The notes: generated from the letters alone by a model not told the origin. 64,000 bases of DNA from Saccharomycopsis fibuligera x Saccharomycopsis cf. fibuligera (GCA_001936135.1 CP012812.1:2170001-2234000), one strand, 5' to 3'; counted from the first letter of the stretch, positions 52,367 to 63,116 are shown. Program-made: numbers and translations.

Positions 52367-54907
52367 ATGACCCAAAATATCAAGAAAACGAACCCGCCGA
52401 GGAGACAAGGAAGTGTCAAGCGCGACATCGCTGCCTCAACTTTTACAGCTTCCCCTTCGGTTCCAGTATCAGACTCGCCAGCTTCAGCATCACCAATACT
52501 CATGACGGAAAAGCGTAAACGTAAAAGACACAAAAACTCTCGTCTTGGATGTTTAAACTGCAAGAAACGAAGAATAAAATGCGGTGAGGAACCAGATCTG
52601 TGCTACAACTGCATGGAAAAAAATATACAATGCAGCTTCCAAGAACTTCCGGAGCAAGATAAGCAATTACTTCGTGAAAGGTATAATGCTACTAGGTTCC
52701 AGAGCTCCGAAAGTTTGTTGATTTATGATCTGGGGTTGGAAAAAGAGTTTCAAGAACTCATCAAACAGGGGTTTTGTTTCACAGTGGAAAAAATGGCGGT
52801 TAAAAGTGCTAAGCATATAAGTTATGATAAATATCCTGATGAAGAAGCGCTTTGTTCTGTACTCACATTTGACAAAAGCGGTAATGAAAATGAAAATGAA
52901 GATAGTACTAGTTATGCTAATGCTACCGAGATTGGGAAGACTGAAAAAGCTATGTATAACGGTAAAGCTAGTGATAATCGCAGCAAACAGCGACGCAACC
53001 ATAGCGTTCCTACTCCTTTGCCAAACCATACTAAATCACCCACCCCATTCAAATTGTACAAAGTTACCAGGAACCATTTAATGTACGAGGCGCTCCAAGA
53101 CGATACATTATGCAGAGTTTCAGGCGAAGATGAATCTTTATATGCGGCATATCGTCGTGGGTTGGAAAACTGGTACCAATCCTTGATTGATCATAGCGCG
53201 GTTTCGGAAATTGCGTTTCATCAAGACATGACACTATGTGGGAATATTATTTTACATCAAAAATCACGACCATTATATAAAACCCCAGGTACCGCGAAGA
53301 TTAAAGAATTATTGGGAAAAATAATTATTTCCAATAAAGTAGCCGGTTTAAAGAGCGCTCAAGTGGTGATTGATAAATTAAACAGCCCCAATAACATGAC
53401 AAACAAGGATTACTTGACTGCGGTACACAACATTATTGCTTATTCTGTGGTGAATGCAGGAGTCTCTATAATGAATGAAATCGATTATAAGTCGTTGCTT
53501 TTTTTTCTCAATGGATTTATTTCTACATCAATGTTGAAACAATTAGTGCAACGTTTTGGCCAATCTTTAGCGGAGGAAAAAGCTAAAAATTCGGCCGCAT
53601 ACTACCGCTACAGATACTTGGGGTTAACGTTCCCATTCATTCATTCTTTTTTTCTCAAAAACGCTACAATGTTATATGTGCCCAGTTATAATTTTTGCAT
53701 TTTGAAAGAGTTTCATGAAGATTTGCTAGAATTTAAAGACGCTATGTTAACACAGCGAACTTGCATGCTTGAAAAAAGTATCAACTTGGAGCTAACAGAA
53801 ATTGATTCGTTTCTTAGTCATTACATTTTCCATAACAAAAAATTGCTTGACTCCTATGACAACACTTATTTTGCGGACTTCAAGCCTCCAATGGTATACC
53901 CCATAATATCCCATTTTGTTAGTAAATTCTCCAGCACTGCCGTGAACATACAGTTCAGATACAAATCTATTTCCACTATAGAAAGGATTTTGTGCATGTA
54001 TTGGATGGTGCTAGCTTCTGTATTGGATAATGTGTTCCCAGAAACGATTTTCTTGTTCAACTTTAAGTTTTCTGGTGCTGTGAGGTTTTGTGGGTTTGAT
54101 ATTAGTTTTGTGCATAGCATTTTTCATGATTTGGAAAGTGAGTATAAACTTAAAGATCCAGAATTGTATGACTTCCTATATCGCAAGACCATCTACTTGA
54201 CGAGAATGCAATCTTTCTTTTCATACAGATGGAGAATTTATGATCGCAATATTCAAGCGCTGCAGATATATCCAGATACCCCGCTTTTTGAGAAAGTGAG
54301 ATACCAGTCTCGCAAGTTGAATTTTGTCGATGAAGTGCAGATTACAAGCTTGAAGTACGATGTGGTGAAACCCGAAAATTATCCTAGAAACTGCAAAGAG
54401 TTTGTCGATGATGATTCGGAATTAGGTTTGGCTAAGCCAAATCACCGCAAGCATGTCAGTTTCAAAGATACAAACTATGCCATCAATGCTAACGTTGACA
54501 AGAATTTTAAAATGGTCCAGCAGCAGTTGCGTGCCAATATAGAAATTTACTTACTTTCGCCGCTCGATAAACGTACTATTTTTGGTAACCATGATCATAA
54601 GTTGAAACTGCAGCAGATGCTGCGTGATGAGCATTTGGGCACCAATTATGCACCACCGGCTCATAAATCTCAGCCGGTGCTTTCTGGTTTCAATATCAAT
54701 ACTTTCCCGCTACACATGATGCAATTTTCGGAATTTGGGTTGCTTTTAAACATTGACTATCGACCTGATTTGGTCCATGGTAGTAAAGATCGACTCAGCA
54801 ATAAAACAGAATTTTTTTCTCAACATGAGTTAACGTTGCATTATTTGTCTAATGATTGGAATTTGTTAGCGGAACGTAGCTCCGCTGTTTGTCTGGAGAA
54901 AACCTGA
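52367..54907 (+). CDS. Zn2Cys6 transcription factor, array member 2
   Basis: An 846-residue member of the family. The zinc cluster has Cys at 62, 65, 72, 79, 82 and 89 (SRLGCLNCKKRRIKC, then CYNCMEKNIQC), preceded by the basic KRKRKRHKN. Large blocks match array members 3 and 4, for example FKLYKVTRN, RRGLENWYQ, YRKTIYLTRMQSFFSYRWRI, LKYDVVK, a FNINTFPLHMM motif and YGLLLNIDYRPDL at the C-terminus, ending in an NDWNLLAE helix. These conserved parts outside the DNA-binding domain are probably the regulatory middle-homology region. The middle has an Asn/Glu-rich stretch that the others lack. Same strand and tandem order suggest origin by local duplication. Confidence 0.87.
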   Translation: MTQNIKKTNPPRRQGSVKRDIAASTFTASPSVPVSDSPASASPILMTEKRKRKRHKNSRLGCLNCKKRRIKCGEEPDLCYNCMEKNIQCSFQELPEQDKQLLRERYNATRFQSSESLLIYDLGLEKEFQELIKQGFCFTVEKMAVKSAKHISYDKYPDEEALCSVLTFDKSGNENENEDSTSYANATEIGKTEKAMYNGKASDNRSKQRRNHSVPTPLPNHTKSPTPFKLYKVTRNHLMYEALQDDTLCRVSGEDESLYAAYRRGLENWYQSLIDHSAVSEIAFHQDMTLCGNIILHQKSRPLYKTPGTAKIKELLGKIIISNKVAGLKSAQVVIDKLNSPNNMTNKDYLTAVHNIIAYSVVNAGVSIMNEIDYKSLLFFLNGFISTSMLKQLVQRFGQSLAEEKAKNSAAYYRYRYLGLTFPFIHSFFLKNATMLYVPSYNFCILKEFHEDLLEFKDAMLTQRTCMLEKSINLELTEIDSFLSHYIFHNKKLLDSYDNTYFADFKPPMVYPIISHFVSKFSSTAVNIQFRYKSISTIERILCMYWMVLASVLDNVFPETIFLFNFKFSGAVRFCGFDISFVHSIFHDLESEYKLKDPELYDFLYRKTIYLTRMQSFFSYRWRIYDRNIQALQIYPDTPLFEKVRYQSRKLNFVDEVQITSLKYDVVKPENYPRNCKEFVDDDSELGLAKPNHRKHVSFKDTNYAINANVDKNFKMVQQQLRANIEIYLLSPLDKRTIFGNHDHKLKLQQMLRDEHLGTNYAPPAHKSQPVLSGFNINTFPLHMMQFSEFGLLLNIDYRPDLVHGSKDRLSNKTEFFSQHELTLHYLSNDWNLLAERSSAVCLEKT

Positions 54908-55130
54908 TTTTGTTGAAATAAATAGTGGGTAATTTAGATACACTTTATGATATGTTGTTATGGAGTATTTTGAATGATTTCTCTATTTGGCTTGTTTGGT
55001 TGTGTCTTAGTATAAATATATATTTTGTATTGCTGGAGCTTCTGGTCATAAACAATACAATTTGTGTTATTTTTCCGGAGTTGCATCAAGAAGCGTTGTT
55101 CCGCAGTAGTGTAGCGAATTGCTTGCGCCG

Positions 55131-55163
<33 letters not shown>

Positions 55164-55500
55164 AGTACCAAAGAAACGTGAGACTTGCGGCCGTTTTACT
55201 AGACTTTAATCTAGTCTGTGTTTCACACCTAGAAACTCCACTACACTTCAGTAGACTAAAAATAAATGTTTAAAGTTAAAATAATCAATTTAAATGACAA
55301 GAACAGCACAGCATTAAAAGAGGCCTTTCCCTTTTTATACTCATTTGAAGCACTATCAGCAACAGTCAGAACAACTAGAGCACTGATCTAATATCGCAAT
55401 CTCGTTTCATTCGTCTTTCCCTCGTTACTGCTAGTAATTCAAACGGTCAGCTCCTTCTGCCACTTTATAAAGTCATATTGATAAGAAGCCCAATTAGCAG
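54908..55500 (+). promoter_or_regulatory. Promoter of the third Zn2Cys6 gene
   Basis: 593 bp. A 31-nt A tract (55131-55161) is followed by TTGCGGCCG at 55185-55193 and an inverted repeat ACTAGA...TCTAGT at 55198-55215. CGGCCG is an abutting inverted CGG pair, the triplet most Zn2Cys6 proteins recognise. No gene was seen here. Confidence 0.45.
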
Positions 55501-58320
55501 ATGACAAACGAGCTTTCGGGTCTGCTGCACATGTTTTCAAGCACATCAACAACAAACAAGTTCGTTAGTAACAATACCTCGACCAATAGCGCCAGTGCTT
55601 ATAATCATATTTTTGAAAGGGTCGAACAGCCTAAAGATGACATCAATAACACCAACAATTCAATCACAGGCGGTGAAAGCAAAAGACAAACAGAAGGATT
55701 GGTATATGCTTCTGGTTCGGGGCCAGGTTTCCAGCAGCACAATGTGAGGCAAAACTCGAAACGCCGCGCAGGCAGCGAACGCAAAAAATCCGCTTCTTCA
55801 ATTCCAAAAACACAGGCAAAGGCAAAGGCAAAGGCAAAAACAGAAGAAACAGCAGAACAGAGATACAGGCGCAAAAGGCATAAAAACTCTCGTCTTGGCT
55901 GTTTGAATTGCAAAAAAAGAAGGGTGAAATGTGGGGAAGAGCCAGATATTTGTTACAATTGCATGGAAAAAAATGTGCGTTGCAGTTTCCAAGATTTACT
56001 GGAGGAAGATAAGCAGTTGCTTCGAAATAATTATGCTGCTGGGCTACATTCGCAGTCGTGGTCTCTTCCACCGACACAGTTACCATCTCAGGCAGAAGTA
56101 CAAATGGACTTAAAAAAGCAAAATTTGCAGCCAAGTTTTTCTTTAGATGATATGAAGCTAGAGAAAGAATTTGAAGCACTTGTTAAAAAAGGTTATTTTT
56201 TTGGAGTAGAGCAGATGAGTATAAGGAAGGCAAAACTCATTACTTATGAAAAGTACCCTAACGAAGAATCCTTTTGCTCAGTAATAGATTTTGAGCAGGA
56301 GAGGTTACTAAATCATTGGGGGGTCGCTTTAGTTGACCGTGTTGTGAGAAGCAGAAATCATATTCAAAATCATAATCATAGTTCCAAAAGAAATAGACAG
56401 CAATCAGATCAGCGAGCGCATAATACGTATAATGTGCCAACCGGATTGAAGCCCTTACCTTTCCACTCCAATACGCCTACCACTTTTGGCTTATACAAAG
56501 TTAATAGAAAGTACTTATTACTGGAAACGTTACCAGATGATGGTTTGCATAAAATTACTGGAGAAGATGATCCTATATATGTTGAACACCGCCGAGGTCT
56601 AGCATACTACTACCAAACATTTATTGAGCATGGTTTGATTTCTGGTGTGTCCTTCCACGAAGGCATGACATTATGCGGTAGTGTTGCTTTGAATCAAAAA
56701 GCCAAAATTTTAAGGGAAAGCGAAAGTTCAGACCAATCGTCGCTAGCAGTTTTGGCAAAATTCATCCTAGCACACAAAGTTACTGGCTTGAAACTTGCAC
56801 AAGAGGTTATAGACAAATTAAACTGCCCTAAAAATTTGTCAAGCGAAGAATATCTATTTTCGGCACATAATATTGTTGCTTATTCTTTGGCTAGTGTGGG
56901 CGTATCCGTCATTTGCACTGACAGAGACTACCAGTCATTGCTTGCGTTCACTCGCGGCTTCATCAGCACAGTCATTTTGAAGCAGGTCGTGCAACGTTTT
57001 ACCTTGGCTTTAGAGGCGGAAAAAATAAAAAATTCACTATGTTACTATCGATATAGGTTTGCAGGTTTGTTTTTTCCTTACATTCACTCATTTATTCATA
57101 AAAACGCCACTATGTTGTGTGTGCCCAACTATAATTTTACCATTCTCAAAGAGTTTCACTATGATTTGGTAGAATTTAAGGATTATATGGCGGTACATGG
57201 TTTGCTTGAAAGAAAAATACACTCAGAAGTTACTGAAATTGATTCGTTTCTCAATAATTACATTTTTCAAAACAGAAAGCTATTTGAATCTTATGATAGC
57301 TCATATGTTTCCCATTTTAAACCAGCGATGCTTTACCCAATAATCTCTCAACTTTGGTCGATTTTTTCAGGGACACCAGTACACATACAGTACAAATACA
57401 AATCAATAAGTCCAATAGAAAGAATTGTTTGCTTGTATTGGATGACATTACCTGCCATTTTGGATTCTTTGTTTCCAGAAACTATTTTTTTGTTTATTTT
57501 GAGATATGCGGGGGCGGTGACTATGTGTGGCTGCGATATTAGTTTTATCAATAGCATTTTGGATGACTTGAAACTGCAATATGAGCACTCTGATCCACAA
57601 CTTTATGATTTTTTATACCGAAAAACTATCTACCTTACCAGGGTGCAATCTTTCTTTTCTTACAGATGGAGAATTTATGATAGGAACATCAGAGTTTCTC
57701 AGATTTACCCAGATACTACACTTTTTGAGAAAGTGAGATATGAATCGCGTAAATTGAATTTTGTTAACGAAACGCAAATCACAAGTTTGAAGTACGATGT
57801 GGTGAAGTTTGTCAATTATCCAAGAAACAACAGAGATTTTACCGACGATAATACTGAGTTAGGACTAGCTCGACCAAACCATCGCAAGTATGTCAAATTC
57901 CTGGACACAAATTTTCACGTCAATATAAACTTTGATGAGAATTTTGAAACCGTCCAGAAGGAATTGAATCGCCGTATAAAAATATACCGGTTATTAAATT
58001 CAAGCCACGGGCCTAATGACAGTGATCATTTGAATCTGCAGGAAAAACTACGCGATGAGCATTTTGGCAAATACTATAGCCCTCCTAACGATAAAAGTAT
58101 GCCAACCCTTTCGGGATTCAATATCAATACTTTTCCACTTCACTTGATGAAGCTCTCGGAATATGGGTTGCTTTTGAACATAGACCATCGGCCAGACTTG
58201 ACGGAAAGTAGTAAAGAGCGGATGATTTCAAATCAGGACTTTTTTGAAAAAAATTTGCTTGAGTTGAACTATGTGTTAAACGATTGGAATTTGATAATGG
58301 AACATAGTGCTGGTCTTTAG
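55501..58320 (+). CDS. Zn2Cys6 transcription factor, array member 3
   Basis: The longest member, 939 residues, with an extended N-terminus of about 130 residues (Ser/Asn-rich, then an AKAKAKAK Lys-Ala repeat) before the zinc cluster. Cys are at 134, 137, 144, 151, 154 and 161 (SRLGCLNCKKRRVKC, CYNCMEKNVRC). The body follows members 2 and 4 closely: FGLYKVNRKY, HRRGLAYYYQTF, YRKTIYLTRVQSFFSYRWRI, FNINTFPLHLMKLSEYGLLL and a C-terminal LNDWNLIMEH. The ATG at 55501 is the first in frame; a later start is possible, since the first 100 residues are not shared. Function and target are unknown. Confidence 0.87.
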   Translation: MTNELSGLLHMFSSTSTTNKFVSNNTSTNSASAYNHIFERVEQPKDDINNTNNSITGGESKRQTEGLVYASGSGPGFQQHNVRQNSKRRAGSERKKSASSIPKTQAKAKAKAKTEETAEQRYRRKRHKNSRLGCLNCKKRRVKCGEEPDICYNCMEKNVRCSFQDLLEEDKQLLRNNYAAGLHSQSWSLPPTQLPSQAEVQMDLKKQNLQPSFSLDDMKLEKEFEALVKKGYFFGVEQMSIRKAKLITYEKYPNEESFCSVIDFEQERLLNHWGVALVDRVVRSRNHIQNHNHSSKRNRQQSDQRAHNTYNVPTGLKPLPFHSNTPTTFGLYKVNRKYLLLETLPDDGLHKITGEDDPIYVEHRRGLAYYYQTFIEHGLISGVSFHEGMTLCGSVALNQKAKILRESESSDQSSLAVLAKFILAHKVTGLKLAQEVIDKLNCPKNLSSEEYLFSAHNIVAYSLASVGVSVICTDRDYQSLLAFTRGFISTVILKQVVQRFTLALEAEKIKNSLCYYRYRFAGLFFPYIHSFIHKNATMLCVPNYNFTILKEFHYDLVEFKDYMAVHGLLERKIHSEVTEIDSFLNNYIFQNRKLFESYDSSYVSHFKPAMLYPIISQLWSIFSGTPVHIQYKYKSISPIERIVCLYWMTLPAILDSLFPETIFLFILRYAGAVTMCGCDISFINSILDDLKLQYEHSDPQLYDFLYRKTIYLTRVQSFFSYRWRIYDRNIRVSQIYPDTTLFEKVRYESRKLNFVNETQITSLKYDVVKFVNYPRNNRDFTDDNTELGLARPNHRKYVKFLDTNFHVNINFDENFETVQKELNRRIKIYRLLNSSHGPNDSDHLNLQEKLRDEHFGKYYSPPNDKSMPTLSGFNINTFPLHLMKLSEYGLLLNIDHRPDLTESSKERMISNQDFFEKNLLELNYVLNDWNLIMEHSAGL

Positions 58321-59003
58321 CCTGGTGAGAAAACTGCTAAATTTTTCCCAAATTTTTTTTTAAGAGTTGTTACAAATTTCAATCATAGTACATCAGATAT
58401 ACATTACGTAGTATTATAGTTGGTTTTAGAAGTTACAGTTATTGTGATTATTGAAGCTCATATAAATTAGAAATTATACATGGGCAATCTTCATATTCAA
58501 TACGCCACATCAATACAAAATACAGATTTTCTAGCCCATTTATTGTAGTATATCTGCAAAAATGTTTACTCTGCTAGTAATACTCGGTTTTTGTCCTTTT
58601 TTCAATTTATTATGTTCTTATTACTTTGCTAATGTTAAATGTGCCTCAATTCAAAAGGAAACTGGCGCCAGTGGAAAGCTAACCCGTGGAGATGGGGCCT
58701 AAATGTTTCTTCTATATACAGTGGATACTGTTTTTGGAGCTACGCTATCAAAGATTAGCGACCAGGAATGGCTAGAAAATATCCGCCGGCCGCAAAATAA
58801 TTCTAGCAAGTTCATTAATGGTTCTACAATTTCTCATTTAAAATTTTCCTTTGTATATTGTTGATATGGGTTTGCTGTTTTTCTTTCTTGTTCCAACTAA
58901 CAGCGTAGCCTCAAAGTATTTTCTTTGGTTCTACCAGCCAAAAGGGCGCTAATTATCGCAAATGAGACTGTCGTGAAGTGCTAGTCATAGAAGCACAGTG
59001 CCC
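58321..59003. other. Spacer before the Zn2Cys6 pseudogene
   Basis: 683 bp, mostly A+T-rich. CGGCCGCAA at 58787-58795 is the reverse complement of the TTGCGGCCG word upstream of array member 3, and lies about 210 bp before the pseudogene start. Nothing else is gene-like. Confidence 0.45.
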
Positions 59004-59926
59004 ATGGGCGAGGAGTCCAAACGAAAAAGACGCATGGCTGCTCAAATTGCAAAAAGAGAATAAAATGCGGAGGAGAATAGGAAATTTACTATAAACCAAC
59101 TTTATGGAAAGAAATGAAGTTTGCAGCTTTCAAATTTTACCTGAAGGCAAACATGCGCTTCAAGAAGCTAACTGCCGTAACTTTTTAAATGGTATTGCTC
59201 TTGAGAAAAAGCGATATAGCTTACAAAAAGATGTAACAGCAAGCCTCATATTGTACTAGAACCTTTCCTTTACAATTTCCACTACAAACCAAGAATGGAT
59301 GCTTGTAGTGAATGCTGAAATTGTTTTCTACGGTAAAGTACTTCAGCTCCTACATCTTTCAAACTACAAAGAATCTAAAGAAATAAATTTTACAATAAGA
59401 AAGCAAGCGAAACAGGTTTTTATGAGGTCTCTAGGGAAGAAAATTTGATATATGCGGCCCAAAGTTGAGCTTTGGAAAATTAGTAACAAACATTTGTTGA
59501 CCACGAAACATTTGTTGACCACGACACGATATCCCTCAATTTCTTTTCAAGAAGATATGAGTTTATGTGCTAATACCCTACTTCATCTAAAATTGAACGA
59601 ACCCTATCATAAATATCAAAGCCTCAAATAAGGAATTGTTAACGCTAGGAAAAATTATTACATCTCATATATATTTGGGCCTCAAACTTGCAGAAAAGTC
59701 ATTGATAAGTTAAAAGAAAAAATTCATTGAAGTTCCCAAATTTTGACTTTCTTTCAAAATTGACTATAGATTTGAAATACCAAAAAATAGTATAGAGCCT
59801 GTGACGTTTGAGAAATAATTTTTTTAAGATAATGAGTTAGAATTGAATAATGTTTTGAATGATCGAAATTTACTAGCAAAAAAACGTTTTCCGTTTTGCC
59901 CAAGCTATGTTACTCAGAAGCTGTAA
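59004..59926 (+). pseudogene. Decayed Zn2Cys6 gene between array members 3 and 4
   Basis: A degraded copy of about 0.9 kb, against about 2.6 kb for intact members. Recognisable pieces in order: a zinc-cluster remnant HGCSNCKKRIKCGGE followed by a stop; MERNEVCSFQILPEGKHAL, matching the MEKNxxCSFQxLPE segment; PTSFKLQRI (from PTSFKLYKV); IYAAQS...ALENW; ISFQEDMSLCANTLLHLKL; LGKII...LGLKLAEK; and a C-terminus VLNDRNLLAKK ending near 59926. Several stops and frameshifts separate these, and the central region between about 59720 and 59800 is deleted. An exact 18-nt tandem duplication lies at 59489-59524. The HGC form of the zinc cluster and the C-terminus suggest it is closest to member 4. Confidence 0.85.
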
Positions 59927-60536
59927 TAAGAAACAGTAAATAGCATAAGTGAACTTTCATATCATAAACAGATGGCACATGATGTAATCACTTTCTTAGT
60001 TACCTCAGCTCAAATCTTATCTTGAATGCATCGAATGACTATGCCGCAGAGTCTGGAGCCATGCGTAATCGTTGATAAGGCTTGGCAATCAAATGAGGTC
60101 TTGGGTTGGATAATTCCGCCAACGTTGATTGCCAACTATAGGTTTACCCATTAACAGCATGCTGTTGTTGAATGTTGGTTATGCTACAGAAAACCTGGAC
60201 ATATCCTGCATTAGTTTACAGTCAAAAATATTTTAGTCATGCTAGCGGCCCGTTACAGAGGCGCCAGCATGCTTTATCGGAGTTCTGTTTCTTAACGAAG
60301 GAGCGCACCGGGCCGCGAATAAAGACAACACTACATTTTCACTTCAACTGAGGCTAGTCGTAAGTAGCGTCGCAGAAAACGTTACTCAGATATAATATAA
60401 TCTTGCGTCCTTATGGCCTATGATCTTTCATTGGAAGTAGTAATATTTCGTACTGCTCTCCAATATCCATCCATTAGTCACTTGGACAGTTTTGATAACT
60501 CACCGTTAATCTCCGTTCATCTAAGAAAAAATAAAC
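59927..60536 (+). promoter_or_regulatory. Promoter of the fourth Zn2Cys6 gene
   Basis: 610 bp containing a 14-bp palindrome AACAGCATGCTGTT (near 60156), G+C-rich words GGCGCCAGC (about 60260) and CCGGGCCGCG (about 60309). It holds CGG/CCG triplets but no exact copy of the TTGCGGCCG word. No gene was seen. Confidence 0.4.
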
Positions 60537-63116
60537 ATGTCCTCTGGAGTTTTCAACCAGTTTAGGTTGGCTCCACAAAAAAAAGTTTCCAGCAAACACC
60601 AAAATGCACAACAAGTTGCTGAAATACCCAGAAATGAAGGAAAGCCAACATCAACAAATATGATAACAAACGGCATAGCACCGCCCAGCTTAGCTTCAAT
60701 GACAGAAAAGCGTAAACGAAAAAGACACAAAAACTCTCACCACGGATGTTTGAATTGCAAGAAAAGAAGAATAAAATGTGGTGAAGAATCAGAATCTTGC
60801 TACAATTGCACCGAGAAAAATTTGCAGTGCAGCTTCAAAAATTTACCCGAAGCAGATAAGCAAGCTCTTCGAAATAGATATGCTGCTCGCTCTCTGGGCT
60901 CAGATAGCTCGTTGGTTGACGTGGAGTTAGAGAAAGAGTTTCAAGAACTTATGAAAAATGGGTATTATTTTTCAGTCGAAAAGATGTCCATCAAGAAAGC
61001 AAATACGCCGTCTTATTATCATTACCCCAATGAAGAGGCCCTTTGCTCAATCTTGGACTTTGAAAGAGGTAGCATCATCAACCACTGGGGTGTCGCTTTG
61101 AGTAGCCAACACTCAAAAAAAGAGAGTAATAACTGCAATAATTCCCATAGCGGCATGTGTGCCAACAATCCAAAGCAGCAACATGACATAGAAGCCACTA
61201 TCAACAACCTCCACATTAGCTTGAAACCTTTGTTAGGTTACGTCGAAACACCTACATCCTTCAAATTGTACAAAGTCACTAGAAACCAGTTGCAACTTGA
61301 TGCGTTACATGAAAATGTATTGCTCAAGGCATCTGGTGAAGATAGTATAGTGTATGCAGCTCAGCGGCGTGGATTGGAAAATTGGTATCAAACTTTCATT
61401 GACAACTGTTTGATTTCAACAATTTCTTTCCACGATGATATGGCCTTGTGCGGCACTATAATATTAAATCAAAAGTTAAGACATTTGTCACAGACAAAAA
61501 CGACAGACAACATAACTGTAGTTTTGAAAAAAATCATTCTATGGCATAAAGTTTATGGCCTCAAACTTGCCCAAGAGGTGATTGATAATTTGCATAGTCC
61601 AAATATGATATCAAACAAAGATTACCTAGCTTCAGCTCATAATATTATCGCCTACTCTATATCTAATGCAGGAATATCAATTTTGAATGAAAAAGATTAC
61701 AAGTCTTTACTTGCTTTCTTGAGTGGAGCAATTTCTACTTCGTTGTTAAAGCAATTGGTGCAACGTTTCAATCAGGCATTGGCTGAAGAGAGAACCAAAA
61801 ATTCGTGGACTTATCAGCAGTACAGGTTTTCTGGGCTATTTTTTCCATTTCTTCACTCATTTCTTCTAAAAAATGAGACCTTGTTATATGTCCCTAGTTA
61901 CAATTTCAACGTACTCAAAGAGTATCATGATGACTTGTTAGAATTTAAAAAAACGATGGCTCAACATGGTTTACTTGAAAATGCTCTGAGCATTGAAATT
62001 CTAGAACTAGACACTTTTTTAAATGACTACATATTTGAAAACAGGGAATTGTATGAGTCCTATGACAACACATACTTTGCTGATTTCAGGCCACCAACAA
62101 TGTATCCAATAATTTCACATTTTTTATCAATATTTTCAGCGAAATCCACGCACATCCAGGACACGTACAAGTCTCTAGGAGTCACTGAAAGAATTATATG
62201 TTTGTACTGGATGACAGCTGCTTCTATCTTAGACAACATTTTCCCCGAAACTATTTTCTTATTCAACTATAAGTTTTCTGGTGCAGTACGATTCTGTGGA
62301 TTTGACATAAACTTCATTAATAGCATTTTAGATGATCTAAAATTGCAATACCAAGAGTACAATCCAAAGCTATGCGATTGTCTCTATCGAAAGACAATTT
62401 ATCTTACCAGAGTCCAATCTTTTTTCTCTTATAGATGGAGAATTTATGATAGAAATATTCAAGCATTGCAAAAATACCCTGACACACCGCTTTTTGAAAA
62501 ATTTAGATATCTGTCAAGAAAATTAAAATTTGTGGATGAAGTGCAAATGACAAGTTTAAAGTATGACGTTGTGAAATTTAATAATTATCCAAGAAATAAC
62601 AGCGATTTTGTTGATGATAGCACAGAATTAGGGCTAGCAAGACCGAATCATCGTAAGTATGTCAGGTTTACGGACACGAATTACCATATCAATGTTAATG
62701 TCGATGATAACTACAACATAGTGAAGCATCAGTTGAACATTAACAAAGAGCAATATATACAGTTTGGGATCAAAAATAACGCAAACTATGTCGAGCGTCA
62801 TTTGAAACTGCAGTGTATGCTGCGTGATGAGCATTTTGGCAAATATTATGTTTCCCCTGAGAATACGCATGCTTCAACCCTATCAGGTTTCAATATAAAT
62901 ACTTTCCCACTCGATTTGATGAAATTTTCAGAGTACGGATTACTTGTTAACCTTGATTTCCGCCCAGAGTTGAGGGTCGCCAACGATGGTCGTGTAAGTT
63001 CCGATGGAGATTTTTTCCAAAAAAATGCGCTGACTTTAAGCGCTATATCAAATGATTGGAACTTGTTGGCAAAGCACTCTTTGGGATTTTCACCTGAATA
63101 TGCTTCTGAAAACTAA
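60537..63116 (+). CDS. Zn2Cys6 transcription factor, array member 4
   Basis: An 859-residue member. The zinc cluster has Cys at 71, 74, 81, 88, 91 and 98. Just before the first Cys, the SRLGC of members 1-3 is SHHGC here, so the residues flanking the recognition helix differ. The shared body includes FKLYKVTRN, QRRGLENWYQTFIDN, YRKTIYLTRVQSFFSYRWRI, LKYDVVKFNNYPRNN, STLSGFNINTFPLDLMKFSEYGLL and the NDWNLLAKHS C-terminal helix. It is the last intact member of the array and follows the pseudogene. Target genes are unknown; regulation of a nutrient or stress response would be typical for the superfamily. Confidence 0.87.
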   Translation: MSSGVFNQFRLAPQKKVSSKHQNAQQVAEIPRNEGKPTSTNMITNGIAPPSLASMTEKRKRKRHKNSHHGCLNCKKRRIKCGEESESCYNCTEKNLQCSFKNLPEADKQALRNRYAARSLGSDSSLVDVELEKEFQELMKNGYYFSVEKMSIKKANTPSYYHYPNEEALCSILDFERGSIINHWGVALSSQHSKKESNNCNNSHSGMCANNPKQQHDIEATINNLHISLKPLLGYVETPTSFKLYKVTRNQLQLDALHENVLLKASGEDSIVYAAQRRGLENWYQTFIDNCLISTISFHDDMALCGTIILNQKLRHLSQTKTTDNITVVLKKIILWHKVYGLKLAQEVIDNLHSPNMISNKDYLASAHNIIAYSISNAGISILNEKDYKSLLAFLSGAISTSLLKQLVQRFNQALAEERTKNSWTYQQYRFSGLFFPFLHSFLLKNETLLYVPSYNFNVLKEYHDDLLEFKKTMAQHGLLENALSIEILELDTFLNDYIFENRELYESYDNTYFADFRPPTMYPIISHFLSIFSAKSTHIQDTYKSLGVTERIICLYWMTAASILDNIFPETIFLFNYKFSGAVRFCGFDINFINSILDDLKLQYQEYNPKLCDCLYRKTIYLTRVQSFFSYRWRIYDRNIQALQKYPDTPLFEKFRYLSRKLKFVDEVQMTSLKYDVVKFNNYPRNNSDFVDDSTELGLARPNHRKYVRFTDTNYHINVNVDDNYNIVKHQLNINKEQYIQFGIKNNANYVERHLKLQCMLRDEHFGKYYVSPENTHASTLSGFNINTFPLDLMKFSEYGLLVNLDFRPELRVANDGRVSSDGDFFQKNALTLSAISNDWNLLAKHSLGFSPEYASEN

